The translations under genes were made by a program, and so were the position numbers. 64,000 bases of DNA from an uncultured Saprospiraceae bacterium (GTDB lineage: Bacteria > Bacteroidota > Bacteroidia > Chitinophagales > Saprospiraceae), in assembly GCA_937959115.1 (NCBI GenBank), contig CALGAW010000057.1, positions 1-64,000 on the forward strand, read 5' to 3'. The notes below the pieces were generated by a model. The model was not told the DNA's origin, did not search any database, and saw only the letters and a program-made list of their open reading frames with translations. Of the stretch, positions 46,698-56,200 are shown in pieces. Within the stretch, counting starts at the first letter, position 1, and each line of letters begins with the position of its first letter.

Positions 46698-49600
46698 TTG
46701 AAAACCTTATACTTCTTCCTCGTTTTGATGGTGACCTCTCTTTCTACTTTAAATGGACAATCAAGACCTGCAAGTGATTTAATGCTTGTAGAACCTTGCA
46801 ATCATCAACATCAAACTCAAAAACTCTATGATAAATATCCTTCCTTAAAACCGAAACAAAACAAGCGAAGTACTAGATCATCCAAGGCCTGTGACATGAA
46901 CAGAGTGATTCCAGTTGTAGTCCATATCGTTCACATGTGTGGACCAGAAAACATAGGAGATGCTCAAGTACAGGATGGAATGAATACCTTGAATGCTGCA
47001 TTTAACAAAATGAATAACTATGGAGCGGATATCCCTACAACAGATCCGCATTATAACAACATAGCGGATGTGGAATTAACCTTTAAGCTAGCAGAAATCG
47101 ACCCTGCAGGAAATGCGACAACTGGGATCACAAGAACCGTATCCCCATTAACGTATGTAGGAGCATCCAGAGAGCAGCAATTAAAACAAGTCATCAACTG
47201 GGACCGTTCTAGGTATTTGAATATCTGGATAGTTGACAATGCAGGTGGCTCAGGCTATGCGCAATACCCTGGAACAGTAGACCAGCCACCATTCGTAGAA
47301 TACGACGGGATTGTAATGAAACATATCTACTTCGGAACGATCGGAACTGCATCAGGCAATGCTTACTTAGATGAATTAATCACGCACGAAGTTGGTCATT
47401 GGCTCAATCTCATCCATACTTGGGGCGATCAATTTTACGTCTCTAGTCCACAAGCTTGTGGCGATGATGACTTTGTCGCTGACACACCCAATACAAGAGG
47501 AAACAACAGTGTCGGCTGCTCAAACTCGGGAATTGACAGTTGCCCAGCCGATCCAGGAGTTGATAACGAACATAATTTCATGGATTACAGTTGCCAAGTC
47601 ATGTTTACCAACGGTCAAAAAGCTAGAATGTGGGACTGCCTTTGTGATACGATAGCACAAAGAGATACCATAGGCACAGCAGGAAGCAATGTGTTTACTC
47701 TAATACCGAATTCTGCCACACCACGGCTTACGACAAGTGGCTATTTCTTCAATGAATCTTCTGCAAATGATGGAATGATTGAAGGGACAAATGAGATCAC
47801 ACTTTCGTCAGGTAATTTCATCGCGACCTTGATAAATGGCATGCACTATACTGTTTCCCCAGCTGTTCCAGCAGGATTGACTATCGCACTTACCAATACT
47901 GGTGGGAATGTGGTATCGGTTTCCTTCTCAGGCACCGCTGCAAGCCATGTCGATGCTGATGATCTCAACAACTTTACAATTAACTTCAATAGCAATGCCG
48001 TGACAGGCGTTAACCATGCTAGTCTTTTCAAGCCATATATAACTGGATTGACAATTGATTTCAACGATCCCAGTGAACTTGTCCATGAATCCTATACTTA
48101 CACCACTGGGGATCCACAATGCATTGCTCAGGTGAACTTGCAATGGTCTAGCTGGTATTCTAAGTATCATGGTTATATCGGAATGGTTTTTAATGCTGGA
48201 GAATACCATATCTATAATGAAGGTGGTAATCCGCTAGAGATGCTTTGTGCACAGGGAACTAAAAATGTAGCAAATCTGCCATTCGGAACTCAGATAAATG
48301 CAACTGTACCTGGTTACAGTTATGAATTAGCAGGAGGAGGTGCGCCCAATGATCCTGATGCAGTGGTTCTTTGGTCTCCAACTCATCTTGACTTTGACAA
48401 TACATTGGGATACGCTGGTTTCCGATTCAAAACGGCTTGCGGATCTGCTTATAACTATGGTTGGATGTCATTTTACGCAGACCAAGGTGCTCAATCCTTC
48501 TGTATTGTCGACATGGTGTTTAATGACGATCCAGGCATAACCGTCTCACCACCTATTGGCAATTGCTTTGGTAGTGGAGATAGTACTTTCGACTGGGTGG
48601 ATCAGCTTGATATGGAAAACATTTCGAATCCTTCCGGGAACGATGGTGGTTATGTTGATTTTTCAAACTTAACCATTATTGTTGATCCGGCAATTGGCGC
48701 TGATTTTACACTTTACAAAGGCGGAACCCCAAGCTATGATGCACATTGGAAAATCTGGATAGACTTCAATGGAAATGGAAGCTTCAATGATCCAGGAGAA
48801 CGTGTGTTTTATGAATTTCAAGACGCTTCAATTCCCAATAGTAATCCAGTAGAAGTCAATTACCCATTAGTTCCTTCAACAACGGCCTCTGGCACCTACA
48901 AATTGCGTGTAGGGATCAGTCTTTATTCAGATTACAACCCTTGTGAAGAAATACAATACGGTGAATTTGAAGATTATACATTACAGGTGGTTGGCACTTG
49001 TGTGACACCGCCAGCTTCTGATATTTCAAGTACTGTCAATAATTATTCAGCCAATTTTATTTCCCAAGCATATGGCAATGTATTGCACCAGTTTCAATAT
49101 AGAAAAGTTGGTGCTCCTACATGGAACGTCTTGCCTTCCTCCAGTCAGCCAAATGATGTAGCAACGGGTTTATTAAGCTGCGAGCAATATGAAGTTCAGT
49201 TGCGTATTGATTGTGCTGGTTCCTGGTCACCATACTCAGCAAGCCACTTCTTTACCACTTCTGGAACAGAATCTACCGTCAAGGTTTTATTGGAAGGACC
49301 AGCAAGCATCGTCTCCAATCTAATGAGTGCTGATTTGTATGATAATGGTTATTTACCAGGTATGACTCCAACAACTGGTTCACCAACTCCTGCTGGACAG
49401 CCTTACAGCGGAGCGCCATGGAATTACTCAGGAACAGAAGGACAAGGCTTTACAGATGCAGATTATCAAGCGATTAACGCAACTACAGGTCTAAAACCAG
49501 TTGACTGGGTGCTTGTTTCTTTTCGTGGTGGCACAGGTCCGAATACGGAGTCTGATAAGACAGCAGCTTTGCTTTTGCAAGACGGATCGATTCACTTTGT

Positions 49601-49970
49601 AGATAGTTGTTTGGCCTTGAACACCAATCAAGGATATTATATAGTAGTAGAACATAGAAATCATTTGGCAGTCATGTCTGTCGCTTTGATTAACTACGTA
49701 AATAATAACTTTTCTCTTACGTTCTTCAATCAGGATTCCTACAATGTAACTCAAACGGGCTCTAAACAGCTCAATAACGGTAAGTGGGTCATGTATTCAA
49801 GTGATGCGGATTCAGATGGCGTTGTGAATGCTTCTGACCGCTCAGCGCTTTGGAACGCTAAGAACCAAGAAGGCTATTTACAGGAAGATGTCAATTTGGA
49901 TGGCCGATGTGACGCTGCTGATCGCAGTGCAGCTTGGAACAATAAGAACAATGTGTCTCAAGTACCGTAA
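46698..49970 (+). CDS. M43-family metalloprotease with GEVED domain and dockerin-like end
   Basis: 1,090 aa from a TTG start at 46698, supported by the signal peptide 'MKTLYFFLVLMVTSLSTLNG'. The zinc site 'HEVGHWLNLIH' gives His230, His234 and His240, with Asn at the usual metzincin Gly position. 'NFMDYSCQVMF' is the Met-turn. A GEVED domain ('HWKIWIDFNGNGSFNDPGE', ending 'GEFEDYTL') covers about 655-775. From about 860, 'VKVLLEGPAS', 'VDWVLVSFRGG', 'ALLLQDGSI' and 'VVEHRNHLAVMS' form a C-terminal module I know from other Bacteroidota secreted proteins. Two calcium-loop repeats (DADSDGVVNASDRSALWN and VNLDGRCDAADRSAAWN) close the protein instead of a type A or B sorting domain. Confidence 0.9.
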   Translation: MKTLYFFLVLMVTSLSTLNGQSRPASDLMLVEPCNHQHQTQKLYDKYPSLKPKQNKRSTRSSKACDMNRVIPVVVHIVHMCGPENIGDAQVQDGMNTLNAAFNKMNNYGADIPTTDPHYNNIADVELTFKLAEIDPAGNATTGITRTVSPLTYVGASREQQLKQVINWDRSRYLNIWIVDNAGGSGYAQYPGTVDQPPFVEYDGIVMKHIYFGTIGTASGNAYLDELITHEVGHWLNLIHTWGDQFYVSSPQACGDDDFVADTPNTRGNNSVGCSNSGIDSCPADPGVDNEHNFMDYSCQVMFTNGQKARMWDCLCDTIAQRDTIGTAGSNVFTLIPNSATPRLTTSGYFFNESSANDGMIEGTNEITLSSGNFIATLINGMHYTVSPAVPAGLTIALTNTGGNVVSVSFSGTAASHVDADDLNNFTINFNSNAVTGVNHASLFKPYITGLTIDFNDPSELVHESYTYTTGDPQCIAQVNLQWSSWYSKYHGYIGMVFNAGEYHIYNEGGNPLEMLCAQGTKNVANLPFGTQINATVPGYSYELAGGGAPNDPDAVVLWSPTHLDFDNTLGYAGFRFKTACGSAYNYGWMSFYADQGAQSFCIVDMVFNDDPGITVSPPIGNCFGSGDSTFDWVDQLDMENISNPSGNDGGYVDFSNLTIIVDPAIGADFTLYKGGTPSYDAHWKIWIDFNGNGSFNDPGERVFYEFQDASIPNSNPVEVNYPLVPSTTASGTYKLRVGISLYSDYNPCEEIQYGEFEDYTLQVVGTCVTPPASDISSTVNNYSANFISQAYGNVLHQFQYRKVGAPTWNVLPSSSQPNDVATGLLSCEQYEVQLRIDCAGSWSPYSASHFFTTSGTESTVKVLLEGPASIVSNLMSADLYDNGYLPGMTPTTGSPTPAGQPYSGAPWNYSGTEGQGFTDADYQAINATTGLKPVDWVLVSFRGGTGPNTESDKTAALLLQDGSIHFVDSCLALNTNQGYYIVVEHRNHLAVMSVALINYVNNNFSLTFFNQDSYNVTQTGSKQLNNGKWVMYSSDADSDGVVNASDRSALWNAKNQEGYLQEDVNLDGRCDAADRSAAWNNKNNVSQVP

Positions 49971-49988
49971 ATCTAATTTCTAATGGCA

Positions 49989-50033
49989 CAAATAAGACCT
50001 TTTACTTTTTTGAAAAGTGAAAGGTCTTATTTG
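49989..50033 (+). terminator. Terminator after the M43 protease gene
   Basis: A long stem of about 20 bp, CAAATAAGACCTTT and partner AAAGGTCTTATTTG, extended inward by ACTTTT/AAAAGT with one mismatch. Its length and near symmetry suggest it could work in both directions. Confidence 0.8.
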
Positions 50034-50166
50034 TTTGGAGTTAGATGTTTGCATATACAAAACAAGAGAACACAGTTATAAAAACAGTAAAAACAGATAA
50101 CCATTCGTCCATAAAAACATAGTTGGAACGTTTATTGACAATATCAACATCAGTTAATTGTTATTT

Positions 50167-50796
50167 ATGAGAAATCTAATTCTATTGTTTTTTGTTTTAA
50201 GCCTTGCCAGATCTACAAATGCGCAAGACTTCTACCCTATGAAGGATATTGCCTCCTTTAAAGAAAACCTACAGAAAAGCGCCAACACTACAGAGACCAT
50301 AGACAGCGATTTCACACAATACAAGTTCCTCAGCTTCCTTAGCGAAGAGATTGAATCAGAAGGCCATCTGTCTTTTAAAAAAGACAACAAAATCCGATGG
50401 GAGTATACCAGTCCATTCAGCTATCTGATCCTCCTAAACGACAGCAAACTTAAGATTGTAGACGATGAGGACGAGAGCAACTTCGACCTATCTTCCAACA
50501 AAACCTTTCAGCGCATCAACGATATGATCATCAGCAGCGTGCAAGGAAACGTCCTAGATGAATCAATGTACAACTTTCAGTTTAAGGAAAACAAAGATGC
50601 TTTTTACGTAGTATTAACCCCCATAGAAGAGGAAATGACCGAATACATTTCAGCCATCCATCTATATTTCGATCGAAACGATTATTCTGTAAATAAAGTA
50701 AAAATGCTTGAACAAAGCGGTGATTACACAACGATCGTATTCCGAAATAAAAAGCTAAATATGGAATTGAAGGATGAATTATTTTCTGTTGAATAA
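50167..50796 (+). CDS. LolA-like outer-membrane lipoprotein carrier protein
   Basis: 209 aa from the ATG at 50167 (the TTG three codons upstream is less likely). The signal peptide ends 'LARSTNAQ'. The mature protein has the LolA pattern: 'SDFTQYKFLSFLSEEIESEG', 'FKKDNKIRWEYTSPFSYLIL' and 'NDSKLKIVDDED'. LolA-fold proteins carry lipids or lipoproteins through the periplasm. Family members of this type (ApeJ-like) occur in aryl-polyene and flexirubin clusters next to MMPL exporters, which fits the genes downstream. It is separated from the next gene by 212 nt holding an inverted repeat and a promoter. Confidence 0.88.
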   Translation: MRNLILLFFVLSLARSTNAQDFYPMKDIASFKENLQKSANTTETIDSDFTQYKFLSFLSEEIESEGHLSFKKDNKIRWEYTSPFSYLILLNDSKLKIVDDEDESNFDLSSNKTFQRINDMIISSVQGNVLDESMYNFQFKENKDAFYVVLTPIEEEMTEYISAIHLYFDRNDYSVNKVKMLEQSGDYTTIVFRNKKLNMELKDELFSVE

Positions 50797-50803
50797 AGAC
50801 GAT

Positions 50804-50962
50804 AAAGGAATATCGAACGCTAAAGCGAATGAATATCGATTGAAGAATTTCGAACTTTCAAACGTAAGAAAAACACTATCAACAAGTTACCACTTACAAA
50901 CCAATTCATAATTCCCTTTTTTTAATATTCTTCATCTAAGTTCGAAATTCGTTATTCGATAT
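50804..50962. repeat. Intergenic inverted repeat between the LolA-like gene and the lipoprotein gene
   Basis: GAATTTCGAACTT at 50845-50857 and its exact reverse complement AAGTTCGAAATTC at 50938-50950. Outer arms of ATATCGAA type (about 50808 and 50955-50962) extend the symmetry. The 80-nt loop is too long for a simple terminator. It may be a dispersed intergenic repeat of this genome. Confidence 0.65.
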
Positions 50963-50977
50963 CTCCATCATTGTTCT

Positions 50978-50985
50978 TACCTTTG
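50978..50985 (+). promoter_or_regulatory. -7 box for the lipoprotein-to-exporter unit
   Basis: TACCTTTG, an exact TAnnTTTG match, 23 nt before the GTG at 51009. It would drive the lipoprotein, hotdog, glycosyltransferase and exporter genes separately from the LolA-like gene. Confidence 0.4.
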
Positions 50986-51008
50986 CCATTCAAACCATTC
51001 GTTAACCA

Positions 51009-51668
51009 GTGGAATTATCAAATCTTATAAAAACCAGTGTTCTATACATCCTCCTTGCGACATCCATCACAAGCTGCCAGCTAGGAACATACAGACATCT
51101 TAAGTCCACAGCAGAAAGCAAAAACCACCTTCCCATCCTCATCAACAAAGACTACAAAACCTATGTCTTCAAGTCAAAGATGACCTTCAAAGAAAACTCC
51201 TTCAGTGGCTTGTTTGTCATAAAACATGAGGCTAGCGGCACTAAAATCGCCCTAGTACCTCCGATGGGTCCAAAGCTATTTGATTTTGAGATCACACCTG
51301 CCAATGAATTCCGTGTACAGCACTGTCTTGAACAGTTGAATCGACCAATTATCCTTGCCATGATAGAAGAGGATATCCGCTTATTGCTGCAACAGCCTAA
51401 ATCGGTAAAACAGACGACTTATCATCAAAATCCAAGAGATAATTCACTTGTAAAACGGATAAAAACGAATAAATCAGTTAATTATTACTTTTTCGATCCT
51501 AAAACTACTAATTTAGCAGCTTTGGAATCAGCCAATAAACTAGGAAGAAAGAAAACTGTCATTCAGCTTTCTGAATTTATCGAAGGATTTCCTAACAAAA
51601 TTGACATGATACACCAAAACATCCCACTATCCTTGAGTTTTACCACTATTAAACGTAAACAGGAATAA
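51009..51668 (+). CDS. Hypothetical lipoprotein of the APE-like cluster
   Basis: 219 aa from a GTG start; the lipoprotein signal 'LYILLATSITSC' follows, with Cys23 lipidated. The mature protein has beta-strand patterns ('TYVFKSKMTFKENSFSGLFV', 'KIALVPPMGPKLFDFEI'). In aryl-polyene clusters a DUF3261 lipoprotein holds a comparable place, and the segment asking for a small LolA/LolB-like half-barrel would fit, but I cannot confirm the family by eye. It lies 5 nt upstream of the hotdog gene, so it is in the same operon. Confidence 0.7.
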   Translation: MELSNLIKTSVLYILLATSITSCQLGTYRHLKSTAESKNHLPILINKDYKTYVFKSKMTFKENSFSGLFVIKHEASGTKIALVPPMGPKLFDFEITPANEFRVQHCLEQLNRPIILAMIEEDIRLLLQQPKSVKQTTYHQNPRDNSLVKRIKTNKSVNYYFFDPKTTNLAALESANKLGRKKTVIQLSEFIEGFPNKIDMIHQNIPLSLSFTTIKRKQE

Positions 51669-51673
51669 GACGA

Positions 51674-52036
51674 ATGTTATTGAAAGACTTTTATACCATC
51701 ACCCAATTTGAAGAAGAGAGCAATATAGTAACGGCTCGAATCTCGATTAATCCAGCCCATGAAATATTCAAGGGCCATTTTCCTGGCAATCCTATTGTCC
51801 CAGGCGTAACCATGGTGCAAATCGTCAAGGAATTACTTGGACAAAAACAAGGAAAGACACTATTCCTGCAAAAAGCGGTCAATGTCAAATTCATGAATAT
51901 TCTGAATCCAGATACAGATCCCGATGTCACTGTAAAAATTACTGTTAAGTCAATTGAAGGAGAGGTGACTACCGCTTATAGCACCATCACTAAAGAAGAT
52001 AAAACCTACTTTAAATTTAGTGGACAGTTCAGATAG
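51674..52036 (+). CDS. FabZ-like hotdog protein with catalytic Glu replaced by Gln
   Basis: 120 aa, shorter than FabZ (about 145). 'FKGHFPGNPIVPGV' is the FabZ/FabA signature, with catalytic His35. In FabZ the sequence after PGV carries the catalytic Glu (as in PGVLILEAMAQ); here it is PGVTMVQIVKE, giving Gln49. It therefore may be a 3-hydroxyacyl-ACP dehydratase variant, a thioesterase or a binding protein. ApeI-like hotdog proteins have this place in aryl-polyene clusters. The stop lies one nt before the glycosyltransferase ATG. Confidence 0.83.
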   Translation: MLLKDFYTITQFEEESNIVTARISINPAHEIFKGHFPGNPIVPGVTMVQIVKELLGQKQGKTLFLQKAVNVKFMNILNPDTDPDVTVKITVKSIEGEVTTAYSTITKEDKTYFKFSGQFR

Positions 52037-52037
52037 T

Positions 52038-53231
52038 ATGAAACTTGGGATTTCTAAAGACATAATCGAACTCAGTTGCTGCGTTATTCTTCCTACTTAT
52101 AATAACGAAAAGACCCTTCTAAATGTCATTGATAGTATCCTTGAATACACTGATCGGCTGATCATCATCAATGACGGCTCTACAGATTCCACGCTTGAGT
52201 TGCTACAATCGAGAAAAGAGCTTGAAATCATCAGCTACAAGCAAAATCAAGGTAAAGGATATGCGCTTCGTAGAGGATTTATCCGGGCTAGAGAACTCGG
52301 ATACAAGTATGCGGTCACCCTTGATTCAGACGCTCAGCACAAAGCTTCTGACTTACCAGTATTCATCGAAAAACTCAAGGAAGCTCCCAATGCAATCATC
52401 ATTGGTGCACGGAATATGACGCAAGAAAATGTGCCAGGCAAGAGTAACTTCGGCAACCGGTTTTCCAATTTTTGGTTTAAAGTTAATACAGGCATAACTG
52501 CTCCTGACACCCAATCAGGCTATCGCCTCTACCCTGTCGAAAAGCTTAAAGATATCACCTTCCGCACCAAAAAATACGAGTTTGAAGTCGAGGTACTCGT
52601 CAAAGCAGCTTGGGCAGGTATCGATATTCTTTCTGTTCCAATTGATGTGTTTTATCCTACCAAGGAAGAGCGAATCACCCACTTCCGCCCATTTCAAGAT
52701 TTTTCTCGCATCAGTGCACTCAATACCGTGTTGGTGACAACAGCGTTATTCTACATCAAACCAAGGGATTTCTTCCGTTCTCTCAAAAAAAAAAGCGTTA
52801 AAGAAATCTGGCAAACCTATGTGCTTTCTAGCACTGAATCTAATGAAAAACTGGCTGGAGCAATTGCTTTAGGCGCATTCTTTAGTACAGCACCTTTCTG
52901 GGGCTTTCAGATGCTTTTGGTCGTATTCTTTGCGACCTACTTCAAGCTTAACAAAGTCGTGTCTCTATTGGTCTCCAATCTCAGTTTTGGAGCAATGGCA
53001 CCACTCATCATCTATTTCAGCTACCGTACGGGCTTGTTTGTCTTAGGACATGATCCAGCTAGTATCAGTTTTTCTGATGGTTTCTCCATTGAAACTGCCA
53101 AAAATCTGGGATCGAGCTATTTGATCGGCGCATTTGTATTAGCAACAGCTATTTCTTTAGCCTTGGGCCTTGGCAGTTACTTACTTTTCTTCTTGTTTAG
53201 AACCTCAAAATCGACAAGCACAGATGGGTAA
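52038..53231 (+). CDS. GT2 glycosyltransferase fused to DUF2062
   Basis: 397 aa from the ATG at 52038 (an in-frame GTG at 52020 overlaps the previous gene and is less likely). The first 240 residues are a GT-A family 2 enzyme: 'VILPTYNNEKTLLNVIDSIL', 'IINDGSTDST', and the metal-binding 'LDSDAQH', similar to dolichyl/polyprenyl-phosphate glycosyltransferases. The last 150 residues hold DUF2062, with several membrane segments ('GAFFSTAPFWGFQMLLVVFF', 'LIGAFVLATAISLALGLGSY'). GT2-DUF2062 proteins are typical members of flexirubin-type clusters. The gene overlaps the exporter gene by 8 nt. Confidence 0.9.
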   Translation: MKLGISKDIIELSCCVILPTYNNEKTLLNVIDSILEYTDRLIIINDGSTDSTLELLQSRKELEIISYKQNQGKGYALRRGFIRARELGYKYAVTLDSDAQHKASDLPVFIEKLKEAPNAIIIGARNMTQENVPGKSNFGNRFSNFWFKVNTGITAPDTQSGYRLYPVEKLKDITFRTKKYEFEVEVLVKAAWAGIDILSVPIDVFYPTKEERITHFRPFQDFSRISALNTVLVTTALFYIKPRDFFRSLKKKSVKEIWQTYVLSSTESNEKLAGAIALGAFFSTAPFWGFQMLLVVFFATYFKLNKVVSLLVSNLSFGAMAPLIIYFSYRTGLFVLGHDPASISFSDGFSIETAKNLGSSYLIGAFVLATAISLALGLGSYLLFFLFRTSKSTSTDG

Positions 53232-56200
53232 GCTGTTTATACTCTTTTATGATTATTTCAAGCCTCGAAAAGCATTGTTCGTTGGTCTACTAACATTGAT
53301 TTTCCTAGGATTTGGGCTATTGGCTTCACAGTTGCGATTTGAAGAAGATATCTCACAGGTCATCCCAACCAACGATAAAATCAAGCAAGCAAATCTAGTG
53401 TTTCAGAATTCTCGTTTCCTAGAGCGAGTGGTTGTGAATATTACTGCCTCAGATTCTACCAAACAACTGTCTGCCAACAAGTTAATCAAGGTGGCGGATC
53501 AGTTTTCTAAGGAAGTAAAAACGACTTTAGCACCCAATTATTTAGAGGAAGTTCGCTATAAGATATCTAACAATCAGATGGCAGATATGTACGGTTTTTT
53601 CTATGAAAAACTACCGATTTATCTCGATGAGGCTGATTATAAACTCCTTGAAGAACGTACGGCAGAAGATGGACTTCGCAAAAGCTTGAAAAAGAGTTAC
53701 AAAACCTTGCTATCACCTGCTGGAATGGTCTTAAAAGATCAGATTTTAAACGATCCTATAGGCATGACTGGCCTAGGATTGTCGAAGCTAAGCTCTATGC
53801 AGATTGAAGGGAATTTTACCATTCATAACAATCATGTTTTCACAAAGGATAAAAAAAACTTGTTTGTCTTTCTAACTCCAGCAAACAACTCCAACGAAAC
53901 AGCGATCAATGGGGAGTTGTTTGCAACGTTAGATTCTATTATTGCTAAGAATGAAGCTGAATATGAAGGAAAAGTCAACATCAATTATTTTGGTCCTGCA
54001 GCGGTGGCAGTAGGCAATGCAAATCAAATTAAAAATGATATAAACCTTACGGTAACGATCGCCCTCGTTTTGCTTCTGATCTTCATTTCTCTATTTTTCC
54101 GAAGTAAATCGGTCTTCTTCCAAATTTTTCTCCCCGGTTTGTTCGGCGCGGTAATTTCACTCGGTTTCTTGTATCTTATCCTTGGGAAGGTCTCACTTAT
54201 TGCCCTTGGTGTCGGGTCTGTATTACTAGGAATCACACTTGACTTCTCCTTGCATCTGTTTACCCATTTTCGAAGCACAGGCAAGATAAAACAAACCATT
54301 CGTGATATTGCTGCTTCAATCGTAATGAGTGCAATAACGACAGGCTGTGCCTTCCTGTGCCTGTTGCTCGTCAGGTCGCAAGCAATGAATCAATTGGGCA
54401 TGTTTGCTGCGTTTGCCGTCATTACAGCAGCACTTTTTGCCTTAATTCTATTACCCCAACTTCTTTCCGAAAAACAACATACCGCTCCAAAGCAAACCCT
54501 ACTAGACCGAATAGCAGGCTACGACTACCATAAAAACAAAATTCTGATGGCTCTTGTGGGTGTTTTGTTTATTATCGCCTTATTCACCTATCGAAATTTC
54601 GGTTTTGAGACCGACATGGATCGCCTCAACTACATGTCTCCGCAACTCAAAGCCGCTGAGGATCAACTCAACAATATTTCAAACGTATCCCTTAAGTCCG
54701 TTTATCTCGTTTCAGAAGGCAAAAGCCTTGAAGAGGCGCTCCAACATAGTCAAGCCCTTCACAAAACCTTAAATCAGCTCTCAGACCAACTAGTCATAGA
54801 ACAATTCGCCTCTGTCAACAGTTTACTGATTTCCAAAGCAGAGCAAAAGCGGCGTATCCAACGTTGGCAAGACTTCTGGACCGCAGAACGCAAGGCATCT
54901 GTTCAAGAGCGTTTAATTCGCGAAAGCGCAAAATTTAAGTTTAAAAAAGATGCCTTCAAGTCGTTCTACAGCTTTCTAGATCAACCAGTTGAGCCATTCG
55001 AGCTGACTGATTTCCAGCAAATCCGTCAACTATTTTTGAATGAATACATCTCCGAAAAGGACGGCTCCACTACCCTGTTAACGGTATTAAAAACCACGGA
55101 GGAAAATAAACCAGCTATCTATAAAGCCTTCAATGAGAATGATCATACTGTGGTGCTTGATCGTGGATATCTAACGGGTCAATTGATCAAGATCCTACGC
55201 GAAGACTTTAATCTCCTAGTTACGGTTTCCTTATTTTTGGTGCTTGGCCTGCTCATCCTTGCTTTTGGGCGCATAGAGCTTGGTCTAATGACGTTTCTTC
55301 CCATCCTAATCGGCTGGGTCATTACCCTTGGAATCATGTCTTTGTTTGACATCAAATTCAACATCATCAACATCATACTCAGTACGTTCATTTTTGGGTT
55401 AGGTATCGACTATTGCATCTTCATTTCCAGAGGATTATTACAAGAATATACCTATGGGATCAATCATCTTGGTTCCTATAAAACCTCAATTTTGCTTTCT
55501 GCTGTTACCACAATCACTGGTATTGGAGTGTTGATTTTTGCCAAGCACCCTGCGCTTCGTTCCATTGCACTAGTTTCTGTGGTTGGTATTTCATCGGTGG
55601 TACTTGTTGCGTTTACCCTTTTGCCGTTTCTCTTTAATGTATTTTTGCTGAACCGAAAGCGGAAAGGTTTTTTCCCATACACAGCCTTCAATTTTTTAAC
55701 GAGTGTTGTGGCTTTTGTCTACTTTGCGGTTGGGTCTTTATTTTTGTCCCTTCTGGGAATTATACTCTTTCCTTTTTTACTATTGGTACTAGGACGTGAT
55801 CGGGTAAAACTCATTTTCCATTACTTTATCATGTATGGGACGCGGGTGTTGATTTATGGGATGCTGCATGTCAAAAAGGTGATTATCAATCCGAATAAAG
55901 AGGATTTTTCTACACCAAAGGTCATTGTTGCCAACCATACCTCCTTTCTTGATATTTTGTTGTTGCTCATGTTGCATCCAAAGGTGATTATGTTGACAAA
56001 CGATTGGGTGTATAATTCACCGTTTTTCGGTAAGATTGTTCAATTTGGCGATTTCTTTCCAACTAGCATTGGCCTAGAAGGCAACATTGACAAGCTCCAG
56101 ACAGTAGTAGATAAAGGCTACTCCATCATTGTCTATCCAGAAGGCACCCGATCCGTAGATGGTCAAATCGGCCGTTTCCACAAGGGTGCATTCTACATCG

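Noticed and set aside
53170-53223. Upstream TTG start for the MMPL fusion
   Set aside because: It lies deep within the glycosyltransferase gene; the ATG at 53224 gives the usual 8-nt coupling overlap and a normal MMPL N-terminus.
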